From Paludibacter sp. (GTDB lineage: Bacteria > Bacteroidota > Bacteroidia > Bacteroidales > Paludibacteraceae): a stretch of DNA of 7,138 bases. A program made the translations under genes and the position numbers. This document shows positions 1 to 6,422 of this stretch, in pieces. The stretch is taken from the NCBI GenBank assembly GCA_009787075.1, contig WRGS01000149.1, positions 1 to 7,138 of the forward strand, given 5' to 3'. How positions within the stretch are numbered: position 1 is the stretch's first letter; the number at the start of each line of letters is the position of its first letter. A model generated the notes under the pieces. It saw only the letters and a program-made list of their open reading frames with translations, did not search any database and had not been told where the DNA came from.

Positions 1-458
1 GCTTCAAGTTGTGTGTCTTTTGCAATATCAACCGTGCAGTCAATAGCAAAAGCGTGTCGGCTTTCGATATGTCCTTTTGTGGTGTCAAAATGCGAATTTC
101 CCGGAACGCGGTCGCCTGCTTTTATCAAAACCGAAAACAGCACATTTTCCGCCGCCCGTCCCTGATGCGTTGGCAAAACATATTCAAAACCTGTGATTTT
201 TGTAATCGTGTCTTTCATATTGAAAAAAGATTTTGCTCCTGCGTAACTTTCATCGCCAAGCATCATTGTTGCCCATTGATTTTGGCTCATTGCACCTGTG
301 CCGCTGTCGGTAAGCAGGTCGATATAAACCTGTTCGGCTTTGAGTTGAAAAACGTTGTAATGCGCCTCTTTGAGCCATTTTTCACGCTCATTGCGCGTGG
401 ATTTGTATATCGGCTCAACCATTTTAATTTTAAATGACTCTGCAAATGGAATTTCCAT
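1..458 (-). CDS. tnaA: Tryptophanase (tryptophan indole-lyase), N-terminal part, cut by window edge
   Basis: PLP-dependent beta-eliminating lyase that splits L-tryptophan into indole, pyruvate and ammonia in the cytoplasm. The 152 visible residues begin MEIPFAESFKIKMVEPI and carry the family blocks YIDLLTDSGTGAMS (45-58), GDESYAG (68-74) and the cofactor-phosphate-binding THQGR (97-101). Tyrosine phenol-lyase is the main alternative. Two details favour tryptophanase: DSGTGAMS where the phenol-lyase has DSGTNAMS, and HFDTTKGH (123-130) with Asp125 where the phenol-lyase has Thr. The catalytic lysine lies in the missing C-terminal two thirds. The ATG at 456-458 matches the usual family start, and no strong Shine-Dalgarno precedes it, as is normal in Bacteroidota. 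It is noticeably richer in GC than the glycosyltransferase genes. It is transcribed divergently from the membrane-protein gene at 642, and I see no TnaC-like leader peptide upstream. Confidence 0.93.
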   Translation of the reverse strand, partial: MEIPFAESFKIKMVEPIYKSTRNEREKWLKEAHYNVFQLKAEQVYIDLLTDSGTGAMSQNQWATMMLGDESYAGAKSFFNMKDTITKITGFEYVLPTHQGRAAENVLFSVLIKAGDRVPGNSHFDTTKGHIESRHAFAIDCTVDIAKDTQLE

Positions 459-493
459 AATATATTGATTAAAAGTTAATTGCAAATAAAACA

Positions 494-541
494 CAAATTT
501 AAAATGCGTTTGTTTTTGCTAAAAAACACTATGCAAAAATA
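494..541 (-). promoter_or_regulatory. Candidate tnaA promoter region with two Bacteroidota -7 boxes
   Basis: Read on the minus strand, TAAATTTG (494-501) and TATTTTTG (534-541) both fit the Bacteroidota sigma consensus TAnnTTTG. They would give 5' leaders of roughly 28 and 68 nt before the tnaA ATG. Neither has a clean TTTG -33 box at the ideal distance; the outer one has ATTG (565-568) about 23 nt away. In DNA this AT-rich, such matches arise by chance, so this is only a candidate. Confidence 0.28.
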
Positions 542-577
542 CAAAAAATTTTGAGTATAACGGACAATTTTTTTTGA

Positions 578-611
578 ATTGTATTTATTGTATGAAAATT
601 GTGTAATTTTG
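578..611 (+). promoter_or_regulatory. Candidate Bacteroidota promoter for the membrane-protein gene
   Basis: TAATTTTG at 604-611 matches the -7 consensus TAnnTTTG. An ATTG at 578-581 lies 22 nt upstream as a possible -33 element. Transcription would start near 618, leaving a leader of about 24 nt before the ATG at 642. This also argues against translation from the in-frame TTG at 579, which would lie inside the promoter. Confidence 0.38.
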
Positions 612-641
612 TGCAAAATAATTTTTAACAAACATTTTGAA

Positions 642-1232
642 ATGAGAAAAATTACAGGGTGGTTAATTACAATTTTGTGTTCTGTGATTTTATTATTTCT
701 TTTTATTTGCTTTATAGATATTCCTAAAATGCCAAATTATATGACAACAACGCAAATGATAGTTGTTTTAATTTGTTTTGCAATCATTGTCATTTTACTG
801 ATTTTAGGATTAATAAACGGAATAAAAAAAATAAAAGGCATAAAGAAAATAAAGAAGATAAAGCAGGATAAAGTTACAGAGAGAATTGATTATGCAGGTA
901 CGCTCGACATCAATTTAACAGGGCAAATATCTTTTACAGATTATCGAAAATTAATGTTTGGATTGAGTTTCAAAAAACCTGTTTATTTCGTGTTCGTTTG
1001 TTTGTTTATCTTGTTTGTGTTGTCCTTTATTAATAATAAAGGCGAATCAAGCCAAATATTCCAAATGTTTCTTGGATTTTGGATATTTCTCATTCTTCTT
1101 ATGCCAATTTCAATACTCGTGCAAACAAGAAGGGTATATCGTACAAATAAAATGTTTATCGACAATGAATTGGCTGATTTTAAGCAGTTTATTCAGTCGT
1201 TAGATTTCACGTTTGGCAAAAGTATTTTATAA
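642..1232 (+). CDS. Hypothetical four-helix membrane protein, possibly a truncated YcxB-like protein
   Basis: I do not recognise this 196-residue protein with certainty. It has hydrophobic segments at about 7-26, 38-60, 113-131 and 140-160. The first pair is joined to the second by a lysine-rich linker (61-77, IKKIKGIKKIKKIKQDK) and a short soluble stretch. From residue 84 on, the layout resembles YcxB-like proteins: a strand, an ISFTDYRKL segment, a helix pair, then the basic segment RRVYRTNKMF. In that family the helix pair is followed by a cytoplasmic beta-rich domain. Here the chain stops at FTFGKSIL, roughly where that domain would begin. The frame stays open back to a TTG at 579, but the ATG at 642 is preferred because it is an ordinary start and lies just downstream of a promoter-like sequence. 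The gene ends 4 nt before the GT2 gene's ATG, so the two are probably co-transcribed. Confidence 0.6.
   Translation: MRKITGWLITILCSVILLFLFICFIDIPKMPNYMTTTQMIVVLICFAIIVILLILGLINGIKKIKGIKKIKKIKQDKVTERIDYAGTLDINLTGQISFTDYRKLMFGLSFKKPVYFVFVCLFILFVLSFINNKGESSQIFQMFLGFWIFLILLMPISILVQTRRVYRTNKMFIDNELADFKQFIQSLDFTFGKSIL
822..872 (+). repeat. Degenerate A-rich Ile/Lys codon repeat inside the membrane-protein gene
   Basis: Imperfect tandem units built on ATAAAA/ATAAAG encode residues 61-77, alternating I-K-K and I-K with a Gly. Homopolymer A runs make the stretch prone to slippage. It forms the basic linker after the second hydrophobic segment. Confidence 0.55.
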
Positions 1233-1236
1233 AAAA

Positions 1237-2136
1237 ATGGAAAACATAAAAGTAAGCATAATTATTCCCGTTTATAATACGGAAAAATATATAGAAGAAG
1301 CGATTAATTCTATTATTAATCAAACGCTTCGCGAGATAGAAATTATTGTTGTAAATGATGGTTCTACAGATAATTCTGCAAAAATTCTGGAAAATTTTGC
1401 ACAACAGGACAATCGCATAAAAATATTGACGCACGAGAAAAATAAAGGACAGTCTGTTGCTCGAAATACAGGAATGGATATAATGCAAGGCGAATATATT
1501 TATTTTTTTGACAGTGATGATATTTTGGAACTTGATTGTTTGGAACTTTGTTACAATAAAAGCCAAGCCGATGATTTGGATTTTTTATTTTTTGATGCGG
1601 TTACGTTTTATGACAACGGTTTCATTTCAGATTTAAAATTAAACTATCAAAGAACAAAAAAAATAATTCCAAAAATTTACAATGGAGTTGAATTAATGAA
1701 AATCCTGTTAAACAGGAAAATTTACAGCGATTCGCCCTGTTTGAGTTTTATAAAAACGTCATTTATAAAAAAAAACAATATAAAATTTTACCCCAATATT
1801 GTTTATGAAGATGTTCTTTTTACCGCTTTATTGTACGTGCAAGCGGCGCGCGTAAGTTTTATTGACAGGAATTTTTTCCGCCGTCGAATACGGCAAGGCT
1901 CTACAATGACAACAAAAATATCAAAAGAACGATTGGAAAATTATTTTACAATCGTTTATGAGTTGGTAAAATTCAGAAATTCTTTAACAGATAAAAATGC
2001 AAAAAAAGTTGTAAATGCAAGGTTAAGAAATTTATTATTATTTATGGCAAAAAAACTTATGAATTTTGATGTTAAAACAATTTTAAGCAAAGGAATAAAA
2101 ATTGTAAAACTCTATTTATCAACGTTTTTTTGTTGA
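1237..2136 (+). CDS. GT2 family glycosyltransferase (GT-A fold)
   Basis: A 299-residue cytoplasmic glycosyltransferase of the family that moves a sugar from a nucleotide-sugar donor onto a growing surface glycan. The N-terminal GT-A domain shows VSIIIPVYNTEKY (6-18), the nucleotide-binding VVNDGSTDNS (38-47), NKGQSVARNTG (69-79) and the metal-binding DSDD (92-95). The putative catalytic acid pair sits in YEDVLF (190-195), followed by an RRRIRQGSTMT block (215-225) equivalent to the common YRxRxGSxT. The C-terminal ~70 residues are basic and rich in Leu, Lys and Ile, and could form a membrane-associated helix. Donor and acceptor cannot be read from sequence. The ATG at 1237 is chosen over an in-frame TTG at 1213 because the family begins just before VSIIIPVYN and the TTG would overlap the upstream gene. 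Base composition is very AT-rich. Confidence 0.9.
   Translation: MENIKVSIIIPVYNTEKYIEEAINSIINQTLREIEIIVVNDGSTDNSAKILENFAQQDNRIKILTHEKNKGQSVARNTGMDIMQGEYIYFFDSDDILELDCLELCYNKSQADDLDFLFFDAVTFYDNGFISDLKLNYQRTKKIIPKIYNGVELMKILLNRKIYSDSPCLSFIKTSFIKKNNIKFYPNIVYEDVLFTALLYVQAARVSFIDRNFFRRRIRQGSTMTTKISKERLENYFTIVYELVKFRNSLTDKNAKKVVNARLRNLLLFMAKKLMNFDVKTILSKGIKIVKLYLSTFFC
2119..2136. repeat. Tail-to-tail gene overlap lying in a short inverted repeat
   Basis: The + GT2 gene ends with TGA at 2134-2136 and the - GT2 gene ends with TGA read from 2121-2119, so their codons overlap by 18 bp. The overlap is bounded by TCAAC (2119-2123) and GTTGA (2132-2136), a 5-bp inverted repeat around a T-rich centre, extendable by one G-T pair. 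It may act as a weak bidirectional stop for transcription, but the stem is short. Confidence 0.4.
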
Positions 2137-3111
2137 GCATAACCAATAAAATATAATTTTTGTAGGAGGGAATATTTTCAAAAAATCAGTATTTGAATTT
2201 AATAATTCCTGCAAAATTTTATTTGACCGAATTTTTGAAAAAACATACAAACTTTTCATAAGCCCTTTATTTCGTACCTCATTACGAAAAGAAGAATATA
2301 ATTTGCGTAATGCAAACTCGGCGTTAGCCTCTTTGTATTTTTCCAAAAGAGAATGATTTTTAAGAAATTCGTAGCGAATTTCTATATATGGAACAACCTT
2401 ACCAAACGACACATAAGCGTAATCGCTGTATGCATTTGAAGAATTTGTTTGATGATGATAAAATACTTTTGGAATAGATGTTACTTTATTTGCAAAAAAG
2501 TGCGCTCGCAGATTAAAAACAGTGTCTTCCATTGTGATAATTCTGTTATCATCAAAGTAAATTTTATTTTTGAGCAACATATCGCGCTTAAAAATCTGAT
2601 TCCAAATTGCGCCGATATTTGAAAATGATTTTTCTTGACAAGTGGAAATTCGTCCATTGAGCAAATATTCAAAAATTGTTTCTTTGAAAATATTGTCGTT
2701 GTCGTTATCAGGGAAGCGGAAATAAGAAATATTGCCATTAAAATGCTCGCAAAAATCGGAAATTACAATATCAAAATCATTTTCTTTTGCTTTACTGTAC
2801 AGTTCATTAAACATATTTAATTCACAAAAATCGTCGTGGTCGCAAAAACCAATATATTCTCCTGTTGCTATTTTCAACCCTTCGTTGCGAGAAAAACCAA
2901 TATGCAGATTTTCTTTATTTTCAACAATTTTTATTCTTAAATCTTTTTTTGCATACTCGCAGGCAATTTTATCGCTGCCGTCGGTCGGACAATCCAATAC
3001 AAGAATTATTTCTATTTCCTGCAAAGTTTGATTGGTTAGCGAATCCAAGCATTGAGTTAAATAAATTCCTGCATTATAAACAGGGACAATTATACTTACT
3101 TTTGGTTGCAT
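2119..3111 (-). CDS. GT2 family glycosyltransferase with an atypical nucleotide-binding loop
   Basis: A 330-residue cytoplasmic GT-A enzyme. VSIIVPVYNAGIYL (5-18) begins the fold, followed by NKENLHIGFSRNEG (65-78), the metal-binding DHDD (91-94) and MEDTVFN (194-200), which carries the likely catalytic ED pair. The loop normally written VNDGSTDGS reads VLDCPTDGS (38-46); Asp40 is kept but the Asn, Gly and Ser before Thr are replaced. An IWNQIFKRDML block (169-179) before the ED motif is typical of capsule, LPS and O-antigen GT2 enzymes. The gene lies 8 nt downstream of the fucosyltransferase-like gene and is probably translated from the same message. It is only loosely similar to the converging GT2 gene, so the two are paralogous in family rather than a recent duplication. 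Donor and acceptor are unknown. Confidence 0.9.
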   Translation of the reverse strand: MQPKVSIIVPVYNAGIYLTQCLDSLTNQTLQEIEIILVLDCPTDGSDKIACEYAKKDLRIKIVENKENLHIGFSRNEGLKIATGEYIGFCDHDDFCELNMFNELYSKAKENDFDIVISDFCEHFNGNISYFRFPDNDNDNIFKETIFEYLLNGRISTCQEKSFSNIGAIWNQIFKRDMLLKNKIYFDDNRIITMEDTVFNLRAHFFANKVTSIPKVFYHHQTNSSNAYSDYAYVSFGKVVPYIEIRYEFLKNHSLLEKYKEANAEFALRKLYSSFRNEVRNKGLMKSLYVFSKIRSNKILQELLNSNTDFLKIFPPTKIIFYWLCSTKKR

Positions 3112-3119
3112 TATATTGG

Positions 3120-4061
3120 TTATTTTATAATTTTTTTCAAAAGAGGTCTCAATATTTTGCTTTCACACAAAGTACTGCCAATCAACAATTTGTGTTTATA
3201 CGAATTCATATAACCATAATTTGTAGTTTGTTTTGCAGAATTTAATGGAGAATTTACGATATTTTGTAAAAAATTCGACAGTTCGGCAGTATAATTTTTT
3301 GGGTTTTCTGCCCAAACCTGTGATAATTTTTCAAAATATGCTTTGTCATTATTATCCAAAAATATAATTTCTTCGATAACTTCGTCCATTGTTTTATTTG
3401 GTGAAAAATGAACAAACGATTTTGTGTTAAAATCAAGTTCGACATCTGGATTGCCCCAATAAATTGGCATAGAATTTACAAGCATTGGTTGCAGCAGTTT
3501 TTCGGTGGTATAACCCGAAACCGCGCTATTTTCAAACGCTATGGTAAATTTATAATCTTTGATAAAATCCATTTTATTTGCAACTGGGCTGCCAATATTA
3601 TTCAAATATCTGCCGCCCGAATCTATTTTTTTATACTGCGATAAGCGTTGAAAAAATTTATCTCGAATTGGGTCTGCCCTTTTTGCGTTGGAATAAACAA
3701 AATTGCAAAATTTACTTTTTTTCGGAAAATTTGTGTTTTTGGGAATAAACAATTGGTCGTAATCGTCCCATACCGCATAGAGCGGTAATCGAAAATGCCG
3801 CTTGCCAAAGTTTAGATGTACGCTGCTTATCCCGTAGTCGCAAATATTGAAATTGGGCACATCATTTTCGCCCGTAAAATATATTTTTACAGCATTTTTG
3901 TACTTGAAATGTTTTGTTCCATGCCACGAATAAAACAGATATTCAGGATTTTGTGCATCAAGAATAATTTTATAGTGCGGTTTCAATGCAGAAACAAAAA
4001 AATTATCTTCGTTATTGAAATTCCGCCAAAAATCTGTAAAAAATATTCTTATTTCTTTCAT
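3120..4061 (-). CDS. GT10 family alpha-1,3/4-fucosyltransferase-like protein
   Basis: A 313-residue GT-B enzyme expected to transfer fucose from GDP-fucose onto a GlcNAc-type acceptor in a surface glycan. The family fingerprint is clear: YFTGENDVPNFNICDYGI (61-78), RLPLY (91-95), a PIRDKFF segment (131-137), then YKFTIAFENS (170-179), GYTTEKL (183-189) and PIYWGNPDVELDFN (199-212). By comparison with Helicobacter pylori FutA from memory, Glu65, Arg133 and Lys188 fall at the positions of its key catalytic and donor-binding residues. It lacks the heptad repeats that end FutA and instead has a basic tail (about 265-313) that may hold it at the membrane. The ATG at 4059-4061 starts just before the first strand, IRIFF. 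It lies 13 nt after the YitT-like gene and 8 nt before a GT2 gene. No GDP-fucose synthesis gene is visible, so the donor must come from elsewhere. Confidence 0.9.
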   Translation of the reverse strand: MKEIRIFFTDFWRNFNNEDNFFVSALKPHYKIILDAQNPEYLFYSWHGTKHFKYKNAVKIYFTGENDVPNFNICDYGISSVHLNFGKRHFRLPLYAVWDDYDQLFIPKNTNFPKKSKFCNFVYSNAKRADPIRDKFFQRLSQYKKIDSGGRYLNNIGSPVANKMDFIKDYKFTIAFENSAVSGYTTEKLLQPMLVNSMPIYWGNPDVELDFNTKSFVHFSPNKTMDEVIEEIIFLDNNDKAYFEKLSQVWAENPKNYTAELSNFLQNIVNSPLNSAKQTTNYGYMNSYKHKLLIGSTLCESKILRPLLKKIIK

Positions 4062-4074
4062 AAATCACAATTAT

Positions 4075-4962
4075 TCAATTTTTATTTTTCCCCATCAGCG
4101 GGTCAAAACCTTTGCCATAAACTCCTCTGACCACGCTTTGCGAAATAAACGCATTAGAATCTATGGTTTTTATCAGGCGGAACATTTGCAGCGATTCTGT
4201 GCGCTTTGCCATTACCATAATCACTTTTGATGGTTTTTTAGAATACCAGCCCGTTCCTTCAAGCACTGTGCAGCCGCGATGAAGTTCGTCATTTACCGCA
4301 TTGGCAATCTGTTCGTATTTTTCTGAAATAATAAAAATTTGCACGCTTTGCCGCATTCCATTAACTACCAAATCAACTGTATAAGCCATCACGCCCATTA
4401 CCATAAGTCCGTGAATGACTTTAATCCAATCGTGCAAAACAAGGTAGGAAGAAACGATTATAATAAAATCGCTCATCACCATAATGCGTCCGAAAGCCAT
4501 ATTTTTGTATTTATTTATAATGGCAATAATAATATCAGTTCCTCCAGCACTTCCGTTAGCGTTGAAAATCAAACCCATTCCAGCACCGCACATCATAGCG
4601 CCAATCAACGCCGACATCAATGGTTCGTCGGAAATAATTGGTTCGGAAATAATTTTTTCTGCTACTGAAATCAACAATGTCAGCACAATAACGCTGTAAA
4701 TTGTTTTTGTTAAAAATTTCATTCCCAAAATTTTCAGCGCAACGACGCAAAGAAATACATTGACTGTTAAATATGTAAATTGCACTGGAATAGCCCCGTG
4801 CGTAGCATATTCAATCGACAGCCCGATACCCATCACCCCGCCTGTTACTATGCCGACAGGTTTGATAAAACCAACCAGACCAAAAGTATAAATTATCAGT
4901 CCAAGCGTCATATAAGCGTAATCACGCAGATAGAATTTTTTTAAAATGCCTGTAGTTTTCAT
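4075..4962 (-). CDS. YitT family membrane protein with C-terminal DUF2179 domain
   Basis: A 295-residue inner-membrane protein of the YitT family, whose transport role is poorly defined. The N-terminal ~200 residues hold about six hydrophobic segments (roughly 17-35, 59-79, 86-104, 115-133, 160-178, 183-199). The two family repeats are visible as GIVTGGVMGIGL (37-48) and NANGSAGGTDIIIAIIN (134-150). From about 205 a soluble ferredoxin-like DUF2179 domain follows, with the characteristic CTVLEGTGWYS (231-241) and a VYGKGFDPL tail. Length is normal for the family. The gene starts 39 nt after the leuS stop codon with no obvious promoter between, and the fucosyltransferase-like gene starts 13 nt beyond its own stop. 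I recall leuS-yitT neighbourhoods from Bacteroides genomes, which would make this the ancestral leuS locus. Confidence 0.92.
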   Translation of the reverse strand: MKTTGILKKFYLRDYAYMTLGLIIYTFGLVGFIKPVGIVTGGVMGIGLSIEYATHGAIPVQFTYLTVNVFLCVVALKILGMKFLTKTIYSVIVLTLLISVAEKIISEPIISDEPLMSALIGAMMCGAGMGLIFNANGSAGGTDIIIAIINKYKNMAFGRIMVMSDFIIIVSSYLVLHDWIKVIHGLMVMGVMAYTVDLVVNGMRQSVQIFIISEKYEQIANAVNDELHRGCTVLEGTGWYSKKPSKVIMVMAKRTESLQMFRLIKTIDSNAFISQSVVRGVYGKGFDPLMGKNKN

Positions 4963-5001
4963 TAATGATTTTACGATTTATAATTGCAATAATTTTAATT
5001 T

Positions 5002-6207
5002 CTAAAAAACTATATTTACAATTTTTTTCGGCACAACAATAATTTTTTTAATTTCTTTTCCTTCAAGCCATTTTGGCGTTTGTTCGCTGTTCAAAGCCGT
5101 TTTTTCAACTTCTTCTTTTGGCATATCGGCAGGAAGTTCCAATGTAAAACGCACTTTTCCATTAAAGGAAATCGGATATTTTACCGAATTTTCCACCAAA
5201 TATTTTTCCTCAAAATCGGGAAATTTTGCATCGCAAACAGAACCTGTTTTCTCGTTGTTTTCATTGAGAGAGCAGCAAATATGATAAATTTCTTCTGCAA
5301 TATGCGGGGCAAAAGGCGCGAGAATTATCGAAAGCGGCTCTAAAATTGCGCGTTTGCTGCATTTGATTGAATATAACTCATTTACACAAATCATAAACGC
5401 AGAAACAGAGGTATTGAACGAGAAATTTTCAATGTCGTAAGAAATTTTTTTTATTGTTTTATGTAAAATTTTCAATTCTTCGTCTATGGGCAAATTATTA
5501 TTAATCAATAATTTATCTCCATTATAAATCAAACTCCAAAGTTTTTTCAAAAACCGATGAACGCCGTCAATTCCGTTTGTATCCCAAGGTTTTGAAAATT
5601 CTAAAGGACCGAGAAACATTTCGTACAGCCGCAAAGTATCTGCGCCGTATTTTTCTATAATATCATCGGGATTGACCACATTAAACATTGATTTCGACAT
5701 TTTTTCCACCGCCCAGCCGCAATGATATTTGCCGTCGTCTTCCAAAATAAATTCCGCATCGGCAAAATCTGGACGCCACGCCTTAAATGCTTCAATATCA
5801 AGTACATCGTTTGACACAATATTTACATCAACGTGAATTTCGGTTGTATCGTACTGATTTTTAAGATTACAGGAAACAAATTTATTCGTATTTTTTACAC
5901 GATACACAAAATTACTTCTACCTTGTATCATTCCTTGATTTATCAACTTTTGGAACGGCTCATCATCTTTTATCACGCCCAAATCGTACAGAAATTTGTT
6001 CCAAAAACGGCTGTAAATCAAATGTCCCGTAGCGTGCTCTGTACCGCCGAGATACAAATCTACATTGCCCCAATAATCGTTTGCTTCTTTTGAAACAAGG
6101 GCTTTATCGTTTTTCGGGTCTTCGTACCGTAAATAATACGCCGAACTGCCTGCAAATCCGGGCATTGTATTAAGTTCGAGAGGGTATTTTTCAGAATTAT
6201 TTTTCAT
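5002..6207 (-). CDS. leuS: Leucyl-tRNA synthetase, C-terminal half only (N-terminal truncation; possible pseudogene or split gene)
   Basis: Class I synthetase that charges tRNA-Leu with leucine. This 401-residue frame covers the second half of the catalytic core and everything after it: LELNTMPGFAGSSAYYLRY (10-28), GGTEHATGHLIYSRF (54-68), the ATP-binding KMSKS loop (169-173), NPDDIIEKYGADTLRLY (179-195), the helical anticodon-binding domain (about 220-330, with SAFMICVNELY and ILAPFAPHIAEEIYH), and a C-terminal domain ending KKIIVVPKKIVNIVF. Bacteroidota LeuRS is about 930-945 residues, so some 530 are missing, including the HIGH motif and the CP1 editing domain. There is no space for them before the divergent gene at 6633. 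The frame itself has no internal stop or frameshift and its motifs are intact, so the loss is recent or the fragment is under selection. The ATG at 6205-6207 is the first available; homology continues upstream of it to 6243. Alone it could not activate leucine. Confidence 0.88.
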   Translation of the reverse strand: MKNNSEKYPLELNTMPGFAGSSAYYLRYEDPKNDKALVSKEANDYWGNVDLYLGGTEHATGHLIYSRFWNKFLYDLGVIKDDEPFQKLINQGMIQGRSNFVYRVKNTNKFVSCNLKNQYDTTEIHVDVNIVSNDVLDIEAFKAWRPDFADAEFILEDDGKYHCGWAVEKMSKSMFNVVNPDDIIEKYGADTLRLYEMFLGPLEFSKPWDTNGIDGVHRFLKKLWSLIYNGDKLLINNNLPIDEELKILHKTIKKISYDIENFSFNTSVSAFMICVNELYSIKCSKRAILEPLSIILAPFAPHIAEEIYHICCSLNENNEKTGSVCDAKFPDFEEKYLVENSVKYPISFNGKVRFTLELPADMPKEEVEKTALNSEQTPKWLEGKEIKKIIVVPKKIVNIVF

Positions 6208-6243
6208 TTTATCCAGAATTACAACTTTTTTATCTTGCGCCCA
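6208..6243 (-). pseudogene. leuS: Remnant leuS coding sequence upstream of the first ATG
   Basis: In frame with the leuS fragment, these 12 codons read WAQDKKVVILDK and resemble the Bacteroidota LeuRS segment just before the LELNTMPG block. An in-frame TAA follows immediately at 6244-6246. Translated alternatives beyond it show nothing LeuRS-like. The apparent edge of homology is therefore near 6243. Confidence 0.5.
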
Positions 6244-6290
6244 TTAATTTTTTTAATATCGTTGAGGGCAAATTTTTAATTTTATTTACT

Positions 6291-6378
6291 TTTTGGATTG
6301 CTTCCTGCTTCGCAGTTCGCAATGACACAGTGCTCTTGGATTTCACGTCATTGCGAGCGGTAGAGAAGTAATCCAAAA
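6291..6378. repeat. 88-bp palindromic intergenic repeat (REP/MITE-like)
   Basis: The outer arms TTTTGGATT (6291-6299) and AATCCAAAA (6370-6378) pair perfectly and continue with CTTC (6301-6304) against GAAG (6365-6368). A bulged, less complementary section follows. The inner arms TCGCAATGAC (6317-6326) and GTCATTGCGA (6347-6356) pair perfectly for 10 bp around a 20-nt loop. The ends and the CAATGAC/GTCATTG core resemble a palindromic repeat I recall in many copies between genes in diverse bacterial genomes. It encodes nothing and is much richer in GC than the flanking DNA. Confidence 0.75.
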
Positions 6379-6422
6379 AAACAGCAAAATAATGCATATA
6401 AATAATTTCTTAATTTTTTTTG

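Noticed and set aside
9..437. Plus-strand open frame of 142 codons
   Set aside because: It lies antisense to tnaA, whose minus-strand translation matches the tryptophanase family along its whole visible length. The plus frame has no recognisable motif.
579..641. Upstream TTG start for the membrane protein
   Set aside because: The extra 21 residues show no family feature and the TTG lies inside the promoter-like sequence. The ATG at 642 is more ordinary.
1213..1236. Upstream TTG start for the plus-strand GT2 gene
   Set aside because: It would overlap the previous gene and add residues ahead of the usual GT2 N-terminus. The ATG at 1237 fits the family.
1207..1566. Minus-strand open frame opposite the GT2 gene
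   Set aside because: It is an AT-rich shadow of the glycosyltransferase coding strand with no motif of its own.
2865..3245. Plus-strand open frame spanning two glycosyltransferase genes
   Set aside because: It crosses the junction of two well-supported minus-strand genes and reads as their antisense.
6247..6292. Frameshifted continuation of leuS upstream of the TAA
   Set aside because: The other minus-strand frames read short strings such as FALNDIKKINGRKIKKL between stops, with no LeuRS similarity. The space to the next gene could not hold the missing half.
6291..6378. Palindromic repeat as a factor-independent terminator
   Set aside because: It lies upstream of both flanking genes rather than after one, and its long, bulged arms with a 20-nt loop fit a repeat element better.
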